Shown: positions 5,607 through 12,142 of the stretch, piece after piece
Position numbering within the stretch: the stretch's first letter is position 1
Layout: every line of letters begins with the position of its first letter
DNA from: JAVBNO01 sp031551485
GTDB taxonomy: Bacteria > Bacillota > Clostridia > Oscillospirales > Ruminococcaceae
NCBI GenBank assembly: GCA_031551485.1
Contig: JAVBNO010000016.1
Coordinates: 1-12,688, forward strand
Direction of reading: 5' to 3'
DNA: 12,688 bases
The notes under the pieces: generated by a model
Database searches by the model: none
What the model was told of the DNA's origin: nothing
The model's input: only the letters and a program-made list of their open reading frames with translations
Translations under genes and position numbers: made by a program

Positions 5607-5682
5607 TGGTGGACGATAACAGGTTTGAACTGCTGACCCTCCGCACGTCAAGCGGATGCTCTACCAGCTGAGCTAATCGTCC
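5607..5682 (-). tRNA. tRNA-Val (anticodon GAC)
   Basis: A complete 76-base cloverleaf with encoded CCA. The acceptor stem GGACGAT pairs with ATCGTCC. The D-arm is GCTC-AGCTGGTA-GAGC. The anticodon arm is TCCGC-TTGACGT-GCGGA with GAC at positions 34-36. The variable loop is GGGTC, and the T-arm is AGCAG-TTCAAAC-CTGTT with one G-U pair. It decodes GUC/GUU valine codons. It stands alone, not in a tRNA cluster, between two small protein genes on the same strand and has its own promoter. Confidence 0.96.
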
Positions 5683-5716
5683 CCATGTATGTACTTTTTG
5701 TGAACCGGTAGTTGTT

Positions 5717-5745
5717 ATTGTACAACAAAGAAAGAGAAAATGCAA
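5717..5745 (-). promoter_or_regulatory. Predicted promoter of tRNA-Val
   Basis: Minus strand: -35 TTGCAT (5740-5745), a 17-base spacer, -10 TACAAT (5717-5722), in an A/T-rich context. The mature tRNA 5' end lies 34 bases downstream. The -10 matches 5 of 6 positions and the -35 only its first three. Confidence 0.55.
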
Positions 5746-5800
5746 GAAAAAAGTAAAAAACGAGGTAAAATTTTTTGGACAGGCATCGCAAGCTCCCATA

Positions 5801-5837
5801 AATAAAAAAAGCCCGGATAACCATAGGATATCCGGAC
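5801..5837 (-). terminator. Terminator after the zinc-ribbon gene
   Basis: On the minus strand CCGGATA (5829-5835) pairs with TATCCGG (5813-5819) around a 9-base loop, extended by flanking pairs AG/CT, and is followed by a T7 run (5804-5810). The 5' arm begins 15 bases after the stop codon of the gene at 5850-6014. Confidence 0.88.
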
Positions 5838-5849
5838 TTTTGGCAGTTA

Positions 5850-6014
5850 TTAAGTCTTTTTGAAAAAATCCGAGGGAACTTTGCATTTGGGGCAATTGGG
5901 CAGAATATCCTCGGGGCTGCGGCAAATGGCAAACTTACCACATTTGACACATTGATATATCCCGTTGCCGGGTTTTTCGCCGGTTTTGAAAACCGGATGG
6001 TTCTCCATGGCCAT
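5850..6014 (-). CDS. Small zinc-ribbon protein
   Basis: A 54-residue protein with two CxxC knuckles: Cys22-x2-Cys25 (QCVKCGK) and Cys41-x2-Cys44 (NCPKCK), and an extra Cys31 between them. The segment FKTGEKPGNGIYQC before the first knuckle is typical of small single-domain zinc ribbons widespread in Bacillota. Such proteins bind one Zn2+ and often contact nucleic acid or protein; no specific role is known. The ATG at 6014 is preferred because GGAGG on the minus strand (6024-6028) is 9 bases away; an ATG at 6008 is the alternative. Longer upstream readings are ruled out by the promoter found there. It is monocistronic, with its own promoter, a dyad over the -10 box, a leader hairpin and a strong terminator. 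Confidence 0.82.
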   Translation of the reverse strand: MAMENHPVFKTGEKPGNGIYQCVKCGKFAICRSPEDILPNCPKCKVPSDFFKKT

Positions 6015-6035
6015 CGTACAATACCTCCAGTCTTT

Positions 6036-6051
6036 AGGAACCTGTGTTCCT
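6036..6051 (-). other. Short 5'-leader hairpin of the zinc-ribbon gene
   Basis: AGGAAC (6036-6041) and GTTCCT (6046-6051) form a 6-bp stem with a 4-base loop. Given the predicted promoter, transcription would begin just before it, so the mRNA would start with this hairpin, 7 bases ahead of the ribosome binding site. It may stabilise the mRNA. Confidence 0.4.
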
Positions 6052-6054
6052 GTT

Positions 6055-6079
6055 TGCCACAAGTATAACATATGTGGCA
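6055..6079. promoter_or_regulatory. Dyad covering the -10 box of the zinc-ribbon promoter (operator candidate)
   Basis: Seven-base arms TGCCACA (6055-6061) and TGTGGCA (6073-6079) are separated by 11 bases, centred near the predicted -10 hexamer. The geometry, two half-sites one to two helical turns apart over the promoter core, is that of a repressor operator. The binding protein is unknown. Confidence 0.45.
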
Positions 6080-6090
6080 TGCGGATGCAA
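6062..6090 (-). promoter_or_regulatory. Predicted promoter of the zinc-ribbon gene
   Basis: Minus strand: -35 TTGCAT (6085-6090), a 17-base spacer, -10 TATACT (6062-6067), 47 bases before the start codon. The -10 matches consensus at 5 of 6 positions. Confidence 0.6.
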
Positions 6091-6134
6091 ATGACTTTTG
6101 GGGCTGACCAACATTTGGCACAGCGGTGTATCCG

Positions 6135-7538
6135 CTAACTTTTGCGGCTCCACTTGACGCCCTGGGGGGTATCCTCCAGCAAAATGCCGTCGGCCAGCAA
6201 CTGGTTGCGAATGGCGTCCGCTTTGGCGAAATCCTTTTGCTGGCGGGCTTGCTGCCGCTGGGCAATAAGGGCTTCAATCGCCTCGGCCTCGGCGTCGCTG
6301 CCCTGCTGCCGGTTATAGACAATGCCCAACACACCGGTCAGTTCGTCGAAGAGGGAGGCCGCCGCCGCAAGGGCCGGTGCGCTGCGGGGAAGAGCCATAA
6401 ACGTGTTGATGTCCCGCACCAGCTCGAACAGGGCCGCAATGGCATCGGCGGTGTTGAGGTCGTCGTCCATCGCTTCGATAAATTGGCTGCGCCGCATGTC
6501 CAGCGTTTGCGCAAAGGTATCCTCGCCGCCTGTGGTGCTGTCCACAGCGTTTTTGAGGGCGAAGTCGATATTGTTACGGCAGGTGTAAAGGCGCTCCAGC
6601 GCCGCTTTGCACTGCTCGATGACATCATAGCTGTAGTTAATGGGGCTGCGGTAATGGGCCTGCAGCATCATGAACTTAATCGGCTCGTATCCGAATTTGT
6701 TGGCTACCTCCCGGGTGGTGAAGAAGTTGCCCAGCGATTTACTCATTTTGCGGTTGTCCACGTTGATGTAGCCGTTGTGCATCCAATATTTGGCGTATTC
6801 GCCCTGGCAGCAGCTTTCCGCCTGGGCAATTTCGTTTTCGTGGTGGGGGAAGATGAGGTCCTGGCCTCCGCAGTGAATGTCGATATGGTCGCCCAAGTGG
6901 GTTTTGATCATGGCCGTACACTCGATGTGCCAGCCGGGGCGGCCTTTGCCCCAGGGGGAATCCCAACTGGGTTCACCGGGTTTGGCCGCTTTCCACAGCA
7001 CAAAATCGAGGGCATCTTCTTTATGCTCGCTGACGTCGATGCGGCTGCCCGCCTCCAGTTCCTCCAGGGGCTGGTGGGAAAGCTTGCCGTAATCGCCAAA
7101 CTTGCGAGAGCGGAAATAGACGCTGCCGTCCCGCTCGTAGCCGTAGCCGGCGTCCACAATGGCTTTAACAAGGCTGATGATGGCGTCCATGGTTTCGGTG
7201 GCTTTGGGATGGATGGTGGCCCGGCGCACGCCAAGGCCGTCGGCGTCGGTCCAATATTCGGCAATGTAACGGGCGGCCACCTCCGGCACCGTGGTGCCTT
7301 CTTCGTTGGCCTTATTGATGAGCTTGTCGTCAATGTCGGTGAAGTTTTGGACAAAGGTGACTTGGTAGCCCCGATATTCGAAATAGCGCCGCAGGGTGTC
7401 GAAGACGCAAATGGGCCGGGCATTGCCGATATGAATAAAGTTGTAAACTGTGGGGCCACAGGCATACATTTTGACTTGGCCCGGCTCGATGGGCACAAAC
7501 TCTTCTTTCTGGCGGGTGAGGGTATTGTACACTTTCAT
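6135..7538 (-). CDS. cysS: Cysteine--tRNA ligase
   Basis: Class I aminoacyl-tRNA synthetase that charges tRNA-Cys with cysteine in the cytoplasm. The 467 residues match the family. The Rossmann HIGH motif is HIGN at residues 36-39, after the Zn ligand Cys27 in MYACGPTVYN. The other Zn ligands are Cys207 (WHIECTAM), His232 and Glu236 (FPHHENE). KMSKS is intact at 264-268. The C-terminal anticodon-binding part is helical and ends ADAIRNQLLADGILLEDTPQGVKW, a typical CysS tail. ATG 7538 has AAAGGA on the minus strand 9 bases upstream. The start is only 6 bases after the cysE stop, so the two genes are one operon under the upstream T-box, coupling cysteine supply and charging. Confidence 0.98.
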   Translation of the reverse strand: MKVYNTLTRQKEEFVPIEPGQVKMYACGPTVYNFIHIGNARPICVFDTLRRYFEYRGYQVTFVQNFTDIDDKLINKANEEGTTVPEVAARYIAEYWTDADGLGVRRATIHPKATETMDAIISLVKAIVDAGYGYERDGSVYFRSRKFGDYGKLSHQPLEELEAGSRIDVSEHKEDALDFVLWKAAKPGEPSWDSPWGKGRPGWHIECTAMIKTHLGDHIDIHCGGQDLIFPHHENEIAQAESCCQGEYAKYWMHNGYINVDNRKMSKSLGNFFTTREVANKFGYEPIKFMMLQAHYRSPINYSYDVIEQCKAALERLYTCRNNIDFALKNAVDSTTGGEDTFAQTLDMRRSQFIEAMDDDLNTADAIAALFELVRDINTFMALPRSAPALAAAASLFDELTGVLGIVYNRQQGSDAEAEAIEALIAQRQQARQQKDFAKADAIRNQLLADGILLEDTPQGVKWSRKS

Positions 7539-7544
7539 TGTTGT

Positions 7545-8198
7545 CTATCCTTTCTTTTGCGCCTCTGTCAGCGCCTCGACCTGTTTTTCCAGTTTCTCAA
7601 TATGAATCCGCATCCGGCACAGCTCCTGAGACACGGGGTCGGGAATATGCACCTGATCCAGCTCGGAATTATCCACTTTGACATTGCCCATTTTAACCAC
7701 CCGGGCAGGCACGCCTACAGCGGTGGCATTGGGGGGAATGGGTTCCAGCACCACGGCATTGGCGGCAATTTTGGCGCCGTCACCCACCGTAAAAGGGCCG
7801 AGGATTTTAGCGCCGCTGCCCACCATCACACCCGCGCCCAGGGTGGGGTGACGTTTGCCTTTGTCTTTGCCGGTGCCCCCCAGCGTCACGCCCTGGTAGA
7901 TGGTGCAGTTGTCCCCCACTTCCGCTGTTTCGCCAATGACGACCCCCGAGCCGTGGTCGATGAGAATGCCGTGACCGATTTTGGCGCCGGGGTGAATTTC
8001 GATGCCGGTTAAGAAGCGGGCAAACTGGGAATTGAGCCGGGCCAGAAAGAAACACTTGTGGCAGTACAGCCAGTGGCTGACCCGATGAAACAGAAGGGCG
8101 TGCAGCCCTGAATAAAGCAGAAAAATTTCGAAGGACGACCGAGCGGCGGGATCCCGCTCTTTAATGCCCTGTATGTCTTTGCGCAAACCTTTAAACAT
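7545..8198 (-). CDS. cysE: Serine O-acetyltransferase
   Basis: Transfers acetyl from acetyl-CoA to L-serine, giving O-acetylserine, the committed step of cysteine biosynthesis. The 217 residues correspond to the short CysE/EpsC form common in Bacillota. The N-terminal helical part holds Asp16 in RDPA. From about residue 65 a left-handed beta-helix of hexapeptide repeats follows (IEIHPGAKIGHGILIDHG and onward). The catalytic pair Asp81-His82 and a second His117 (KRHPTLG) correspond to the E. coli CysE active-site residues. The C-terminus (about 190-216) is a charged coiled-coil-like helix, in place of the sequence that binds CysK and inhibitor in enteric enzymes. The start at 8198 has GGAG 9 bases upstream on the minus strand. 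It is the first gene of the T-box operon. Confidence 0.97.
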   Translation of the reverse strand: MFKGLRKDIQGIKERDPAARSSFEIFLLYSGLHALLFHRVSHWLYCHKCFFLARLNSQFARFLTGIEIHPGAKIGHGILIDHGSGVVIGETAEVGDNCTIYQGVTLGGTGKDKGKRHPTLGAGVMVGSGAKILGPFTVGDGAKIAANAVVLEPIPPNATAVGVPARVVKMGNVKVDNSELDQVHIPDPVSQELCRMRIHIEKLEKQVEALTEAQKKG

Positions 8199-8290
8199 AG
8201 TGTATCGCTCCGATCGATGAAAAATTCAGTATTTTTGCTTGTGAAGATGGCGAAATGAAAACGACAAGGTAAAAAGTAGAAAAGGGTATG

Positions 8291-8334
8291 AAAAAACCGC
8301 CCTACAGGGAGGTTTCACCCTCCGGCAGAGGCGG
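8291..8334 (-). terminator. T-box regulated terminator
   Basis: On the minus strand CCGCC (8330-8334) pairs with GGCGG (8297-8301). An inner GGAGG/CCTCC helix lies between them, and a T6 run (8291-8296) follows. The CCGC arm is shared with the antiterminator, so the two folds are mutually exclusive. Confidence 0.88.
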
Positions 8335-8570
8335 CGTGACCGCGGTTCCACTCTGGTTTATTGCTTGATGCCTGTTAACGCGGGCAAAACGCAGACCGGA
8401 TACTGGGTGATCACCACCGTTCCCCGGCTGTGCGAAGGTGCGGGTATCCCCGCAGCCTGAAGGGTGCATTTCGCAGGGGGGCCGCCGGAAGGGCTTTCAG
8501 CCAATGGCTCCTTCCTCTCTTGGGCGCGCCGTAGAATAAAAACCTGCTACTTCTCCCTCTTGTCGCATCT
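8291..8570 (-). promoter_or_regulatory. T-box leader, cysteine-responsive, controlling cysE-cysS
   Basis: The leader senses the charging state of tRNA-Cys. Minus strand, in order: the Stem I base GAGGG pairs with CCCTT; AGTAG (8547-8551) is the loop-E side of the specifier loop; CAGG pairs with CCTG above it; AGAGAG (8515-8520) and a distal arm follow. The specifier is GAAA-TGC-ACC, with TGC (Cys) at 8466-8468 and a purine 3' of it, as T-boxes require. The antiterminator occupies 8326-8355: helix CAGAG/CTCTG, the conserved bulge TGGAACC (8344-8350) and helix GCGG/CCGC. A competing terminator lies at 8291-8334. Uncharged tRNA-Cys should pair with the bulge and allow readthrough into cysE. Confidence 0.93.
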
Positions 8571-8601
8571 GTTTTTGTATCGAATTGTCTTATACTATGA
8601 T

Positions 8602-8630
8602 AATCTACCACAACCGGTGCTTTTTGGCAA
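8602..8630 (-). promoter_or_regulatory. Predicted promoter of the T-box cysE-cysS operon
   Basis: Minus strand: -35 TTGCCA (8625-8630, 5 of 6), a 17-base spacer, -10 TAGATT (8602-8607, 4 of 6), about 35 bases before Stem I. A TATAAG a few bases downstream is an alternative -10 with no good -35. Confidence 0.45.
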
Positions 8631-8655
8631 GTACAAAGCGTCCAGCGTGTCTATC

Positions 8656-9441
8656 TTACTCCAAGGGGCTCTGCTCGTAAAAAGGCTTGCGGTTTTGGAC
8701 GGCGTTTTTGCCAAAGTTGGAATCGGCGGGAATCATGTCGATATAGTAGCCGTTTGGCAGATGGGGCAGCGCCACCCGGCCAATGGCGTCAAAAAGCGTT
8801 CGGCGATCCCCGGTAAAGTCCACCACAAGCAGTAAGCTTCGTTCTTCCCCTTTAACCATCAGCATGAGGTAGGCCGCTTTGACCTGCTTTTGCCCTTGGC
8901 AAAACCGGGCGATGGCGTCGGTCATAGCGGTGGGGTATTCGGCCGGTTCGCCCAGCATGACTTTTTCTGTTTTTTCCACCGTATAGCTTTTGGCAACCGG
9001 GCCTTGCAGCAGCAAATCAATTTTATCCGGCGTCATAATCAGACTTTGGCCAAAGGGGTTGATGACAAAGCCGCCGCAGCCCGCATGCTCTTTGACCATG
9101 TGGGAAAGATCCTCCAGCGAAAGGATAAGGGTTTGCTGGTCGGGTTTATTCTGCCACTTGCGCAGCTCCTGCCAGTCGGTAAAAGCGGGATAAAAGCTGA
9201 CATTGTCGCTGTTGGTCAGCATGGGGAAAGAAATGGTGGTGCCTTTTGGCAAAGTGGAAAGCTCCGGCTTTTCCCCCGAAGCCCCAGGCGGGTCGATTAT
9301 GACCGGCGCAAGGAAATGGGCGGCGCGCATTTCGTTTTCGAAAAGGGCGTCGCTGCTGGCGCCGGGTGCCGAATAGAGCTTTGTGATCGCTTCCACCAGC
9401 TTGGGGTTGGTCACCGGTTTGTTGACGTCGACATCGGACAA
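8656..9441 (-). CDS. sseB: SseB family protein
   Basis: Resembles the enhanced serine sensitivity protein SseB. An N-terminal SseB domain spans roughly residues 1-135: NPKLVEAITKLY, then FLAPVIIDPP, ISFPMLTNSDN, AFTDWQELRKW and GFVINPFGQSLIM. An SseB-C-like domain (about 150-261) has VKAAYLMLMV, LLLVVDFTGDRRTLFDAIG and the ending NGYYIDMIPADSNFGKNAV. The biochemical function is unknown; the name comes from an E. coli phenotype. No ATG opens the frame. A GTG at 9450 is in frame, but AAGAGG on the minus strand runs directly into it, whereas a TTG at 9441 sits 8 bases after that site, so TTG is preferred (261 residues). It starts 12 bases after the pgsA stop and is likely the last gene of the recA-recX-rimO-pgsA string. 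Its placement just before cysE may be chance. Confidence 0.8.
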   Translation of the reverse strand: MSDVDVNKPVTNPKLVEAITKLYSAPGASSDALFENEMRAAHFLAPVIIDPPGASGEKPELSTLPKGTTISFPMLTNSDNVSFYPAFTDWQELRKWQNKPDQQTLILSLEDLSHMVKEHAGCGGFVINPFGQSLIMTPDKIDLLLQGPVAKSYTVEKTEKVMLGEPAEYPTAMTDAIARFCQGQKQVKAAYLMLMVKGEERSLLLVVDFTGDRRTLFDAIGRVALPHLPNGYYIDMIPADSNFGKNAVQNRKPFYEQSPLE

Positions 9442-9453
9442 AGTTGTCACCTC

Positions 9454-10029
9454 TTAAAAATCAGAAAAAATCGCCTTGTTCTTAAACGCATATTGAAGGC
9501 CGGAATAGACGGTGAGAAGGAGTGTGGCGCACATAAGAATGTAAAACAAAATGGCGCCGGCATTGACAAGCCCACCGGTCAAAGCCGCACCGGCATATTC
9601 TCTGGCGCACAAAAACACCAGGCCAAAGACAATCCAAATCATTTGCACCATGGTTTTGGCCTTGCCCCAGATGTTGGCGGCAATCACCTCGCCGGAGCCG
9701 ATGGCCACCGTGCGCATGGCGGTAACCAAAAATTCCCGGGCCAAAATGAGCATGACGGCCCAGGCGGGCACCCAGCCTTTTTCGCACAAGACGAGAAGGG
9801 CCGACGTGACGATGAGTTTGTCCGCCAAAGGATCCATTAGCTTGCCGAAGTTGGTGATAAGGCCCCGGGCCCGGGCGATGTGCCCGTCGAAAAAGTCGGT
9901 GAGCGAAGCGATGATAAAGATGGCCAGCGCCCAGATATAGTGGTAGGGCACGGCCGTCCAATAGAAGAAAAGCAAAAAAACCGGTACCAGCAGCATCCGC
10001 AGAATGGTGAGTTGGTTGGGAAGATTCAT
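9454..10029 (-). CDS. pgsA: CDP-diacylglycerol--glycerol-3-phosphate 3-phosphatidyltransferase
   Basis: Integral membrane enzyme making phosphatidylglycerol-phosphate from CDP-diacylglycerol and glycerol-3-phosphate, the first step to phosphatidylglycerol and cardiolipin. The 191 residues match the family. It carries a complete CDP-alcohol phosphotransferase motif, D-x2-D-G-x2-A-R-x8-G-x3-D-x3-D: Asp45, Asp48, Gly49, Ala52, Arg53, Gly62, Asp66 and Asp70. Several hydrophobic helices are evident, at about residues 8-24, 30-44, 73-95, 125-142 and 150-175. It opens MNLPNQLTILRMLLVP, a typical start. ATG 10029 has GGAGT on the minus strand about 10 bases upstream. The frame stays open further upstream, but that part overlaps rimO and is not coding. 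The 94-base gap to rimO shows no terminator. Confidence 0.97.
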   Translation of the reverse strand: MNLPNQLTILRMLLVPVFLLFFYWTAVPYHYIWALAIFIIASLTDFFDGHIARARGLITNFGKLMDPLADKLIVTSALLVLCEKGWVPAWAVMLILAREFLVTAMRTVAIGSGEVIAANIWGKAKTMVQMIWIVFGLVFLCAREYAGAALTGGLVNAGAILFYILMCATLLLTVYSGLQYAFKNKAIFSDF

Positions 10030-10123
10030 ATTGATTCCGACTCCTTTTGGCGCGTCGTACCGCAAAAGGGACGCACTGTTATAAAATAACCGCTTTAGAA
10101 GTTTAGACGAAAGAGAGCGTTGG

Positions 10124-11452
10124 CTAATGGGCTTTGTGGCCCACCAAGTCGTAGCCGTCGGCCGCGGTGATAGCCACCGCCACAAAGTCCCCCGGACTGA
10201 CGTGGCCCCGGCTGGTGAAATAGACCTTGGTGTCAATGTCCGGCGCATCCATATAGCTCCGGCCAAAATATTGGCCCCTGCCCTCGTCATAGCCTTCACA
10301 TAGCACCTCCAGCGTGTGGCCGATGCAGCTTTTGGCAAAACCAAAGGCAATACCCATTTGAATTTCCATGATTTGCTCGGCCCGGCGGCGTTTGACTTTG
10401 TCCGGCAGCTGGCCTTTCATGCCGGCGGCAGGGGTGTCTTCCTCCTGGGAGTAGGCAAAAGCGCCCAGCCGTTCAAACTTTGCCTCTTTGATAAAGCCGC
10501 ATAGGGCGGCGAACTGTTCCTCTGTTTCGCCGGGAAAGCCGGTGATCAGCGTTGTGCGCAGCACCGCCCCCGGCAGCGTCCGGCGCACTTCGGCAATAAG
10601 CTCCAGGGCCGACCGGCTGTCCCCCTGGCGGTTCATGGCTCGGAGCAGGCGCCCGTCCGCATGCTGGAAAGGGATATCCATATAGGGCACCACCTTGGGC
10701 TGGCGGGCCATGGCGGCCAGCAGTTCCGGGGTGACGCGGGTAGGATAGCAATATAAAATCCGCAGCCAACGCAGGCCCTCAATTTGGCAAAGCCGGTCGA
10801 TGAGCTGGGGCAGCATAAAGCTGCCGTAAATGTCTTCGCCGTAGCGGGTGGTGTCCTGGGCGATGAGATTGATCTCTTTGGCTCCGCCTGCCACCAGCTG
10901 GCAAGCCTCCGCCTCCAGTTCCTCCATGGGCCGGCTGCGAAAGCCGCCCCGGATAAGGGGGATGGCGCAGTAGCTGCATCGGTTGTCGCATCCGTCCGCC
11001 ACTTTGAGGTAGGCGTAATAGGCCGGTGTGGACAAAAGGCGGCGTCCGCTTAGGGGCAGGTCGGTTTTGGCGCCGAAGCGGACAACCCGCTCGCCCTTGA
11101 GCGCCTGGGCGATGGCGTCGACAATATCGGCGTTTTTGCCGATGCCCAATATCACATCCGCCTCGGGAATATCGGCGGCGATTTCTTGTTGGTACCGCTC
11201 GGCCAGGCAGCCAGTAACCACCACAACCCGGGCGTGGCCGTCCTCTTTTTGGCGGCAGCATTCAAAAATACTCTCGATGCTTTCTCTTTTGGCATCCTCG
11301 ATGAAACCGCAGGTGTTGACAATCAGCACCTCGCAGGCGGCGGCATCGGGGCAAATTTCATATCCGGCATCCTGGAGGCGGCCCAGCAGCATTTCGCCGT
11401 CCACCTGATTTTTGGAACATCCCAGCGACACCATACCGACTTTATGACTCAT
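10124..11452 (-). CDS. rimO: Ribosomal protein S12 methylthiotransferase
   Basis: Radical-SAM enzyme that methylthiolates the conserved aspartate of ribosomal protein S12. The 442 residues have the three domains in order. The N-terminal UPF0004 domain carries one 4Fe-4S cluster on Cys12, Cys48 and Cys82 (SLGCSKNQVDGE, NTCGF, TGCLAERY). The radical-SAM core has Cys155-x3-Cys159-x2-Cys162 (KVADGCDNRCSYCAIP), and the TRAM domain occupies about the last 65 residues. The D-x-E signature after SLGCSKN and the IRG-x3-SR block favour RimO over MiaB. ATG 11452 has GAGG 6 bases upstream on the minus strand; an earlier in-frame ATG at 11482 lies further inside recX. The chosen start overlaps the recX end by 11 bases, which suggests translational coupling. 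Confidence 0.96.
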   Translation of the reverse strand: MSHKVGMVSLGCSKNQVDGEMLLGRLQDAGYEICPDAAACEVLIVNTCGFIEDAKRESIESIFECCRQKEDGHARVVVVTGCLAERYQQEIAADIPEADVILGIGKNADIVDAIAQALKGERVVRFGAKTDLPLSGRRLLSTPAYYAYLKVADGCDNRCSYCAIPLIRGGFRSRPMEELEAEACQLVAGGAKEINLIAQDTTRYGEDIYGSFMLPQLIDRLCQIEGLRWLRILYCYPTRVTPELLAAMARQPKVVPYMDIPFQHADGRLLRAMNRQGDSRSALELIAEVRRTLPGAVLRTTLITGFPGETEEQFAALCGFIKEAKFERLGAFAYSQEEDTPAAGMKGQLPDKVKRRRAEQIMEIQMGIAFGFAKSCIGHTLEVLCEGYDEGRGQYFGRSYMDAPDIDTKVYFTSRGHVSPGDFVAVAITAADGYDLVGHKAH

Positions 11453-12113
11453 GTTCTTCCTCGCTATCCAATTGTTCTGCAAACGCCCCTGGAAAATGGC
11501 TGTCGTCCTGCAAAAAGCGCAGGGCCTCGCGGATGTCGCCGTATCGGTAGCCCAGCCGCATGAGGGCGTTTACACAGCGGCGGCGGCTTTTTTCGTCTGT
11601 ATTGATGTCGGTGTATTTGCGGCGGCAAAGCGCCGCGATTTGCGCCACGGGATCATAGGCGGGGGCAAGGGCCTCCAGCGCGTGGCCGATGGCCTGGGGC
11701 TCTACCCCCCGGTGCATCAGCTCCTGCTCCACCCGATCTAAGGCGTAATGGCGAAGGTTGAGAAGATCCCGGGCCAGCCGCAGGGCGTAATCCCGGTCAT
11801 TGAGAAGGCCCAATTCCTCCATCCGGCTGACGGCGGCTGCGGCGGCTTCTTCCGAGCAGCCCCCCTGCCGCAATTTGCCATAAACCCGCCCTTTGCTTTG
11901 GGCGCTGCGGCCCAGAATACGCAGGGCTTTTTCTCTGGCGTCTTTTTCTTCGCTTTGCAGCCGCAGGGCCTCCAGCCGCTGTACATCCACCGCGTCATCC
12001 ACCGAAAGATTGGACACCGCGTATATGTCGGGATGCAAGCTGAACAGGTAGGCCCCATCGGCATAGACAGAAAATCTGCCTTTTTTTGTTTTTTCAATGG
12101 CGGTAATGCGCAT
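11442..12113 (-). CDS. recX: Regulatory protein RecX
   Basis: RecX modulates RecA by binding within or capping its filament. The product has 223 residues, within the range for Bacillota. It starts MRITAIEKTKKGRFSVYADG, a short N-terminal strand region. Helical three-helix repeats follow: ALRILGRSAQSKGRVYGKL, EEAAAAAVSRMEELGLLNDRDYA, LRHYALDRVEQELMHRGV and, near the end, RRRCVNALMRLGYRYGDIREAL. The ALxxLxxR...LxxKL and LGLLNDxDYA signatures are characteristic. ATG 12113 is taken because a weak GGATGG lies 6 bases upstream on the minus strand; ATG 12122 is equally possible and adds three residues. It follows recA by about 30 bases and overlaps rimO at its 3' end. Confidence 0.93.
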   Translation of the reverse strand: MRITAIEKTKKGRFSVYADGAYLFSLHPDIYAVSNLSVDDAVDVQRLEALRLQSEEKDAREKALRILGRSAQSKGRVYGKLRQGGCSEEAAAAAVSRMEELGLLNDRDYALRLARDLLNLRHYALDRVEQELMHRGVEPQAIGHALEALAPAYDPVAQIAALCRRKYTDINTDEKSRRRCVNALMRLGYRYGDIREALRFLQDDSHFPGAFAEQLDSEEEHES

Positions 12114-12142
12114 GGTATCCATCCGTTTTCAAAAGGGTATGA

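Noticed and set aside
6121..6135. Small hairpin AGCGG/CCGCT after the cysS stop
   Set aside because: Five-bp stem with no T-run; too weak to call a terminator.
6126..8012. 628-codon open frame on the plus strand across cysS and cysE
   Set aside because: It is antisense to two certain genes with intact catalytic motifs. Its translation is low-complexity, Gly/Val/His-rich and shows no domain; the GC-rich codon use of the sense genes explains the openness.
8890..9840. 316-codon plus-strand frame opposite sseB and pgsA
   Set aside because: Antisense shadow that runs across a gene boundary, with no recognisable motif.
9454..10350. 298-residue version of PgsA starting inside rimO
   Set aside because: The extra N-terminus is an out-of-frame reading of rimO; the family start and ribosome binding site are at 10029.
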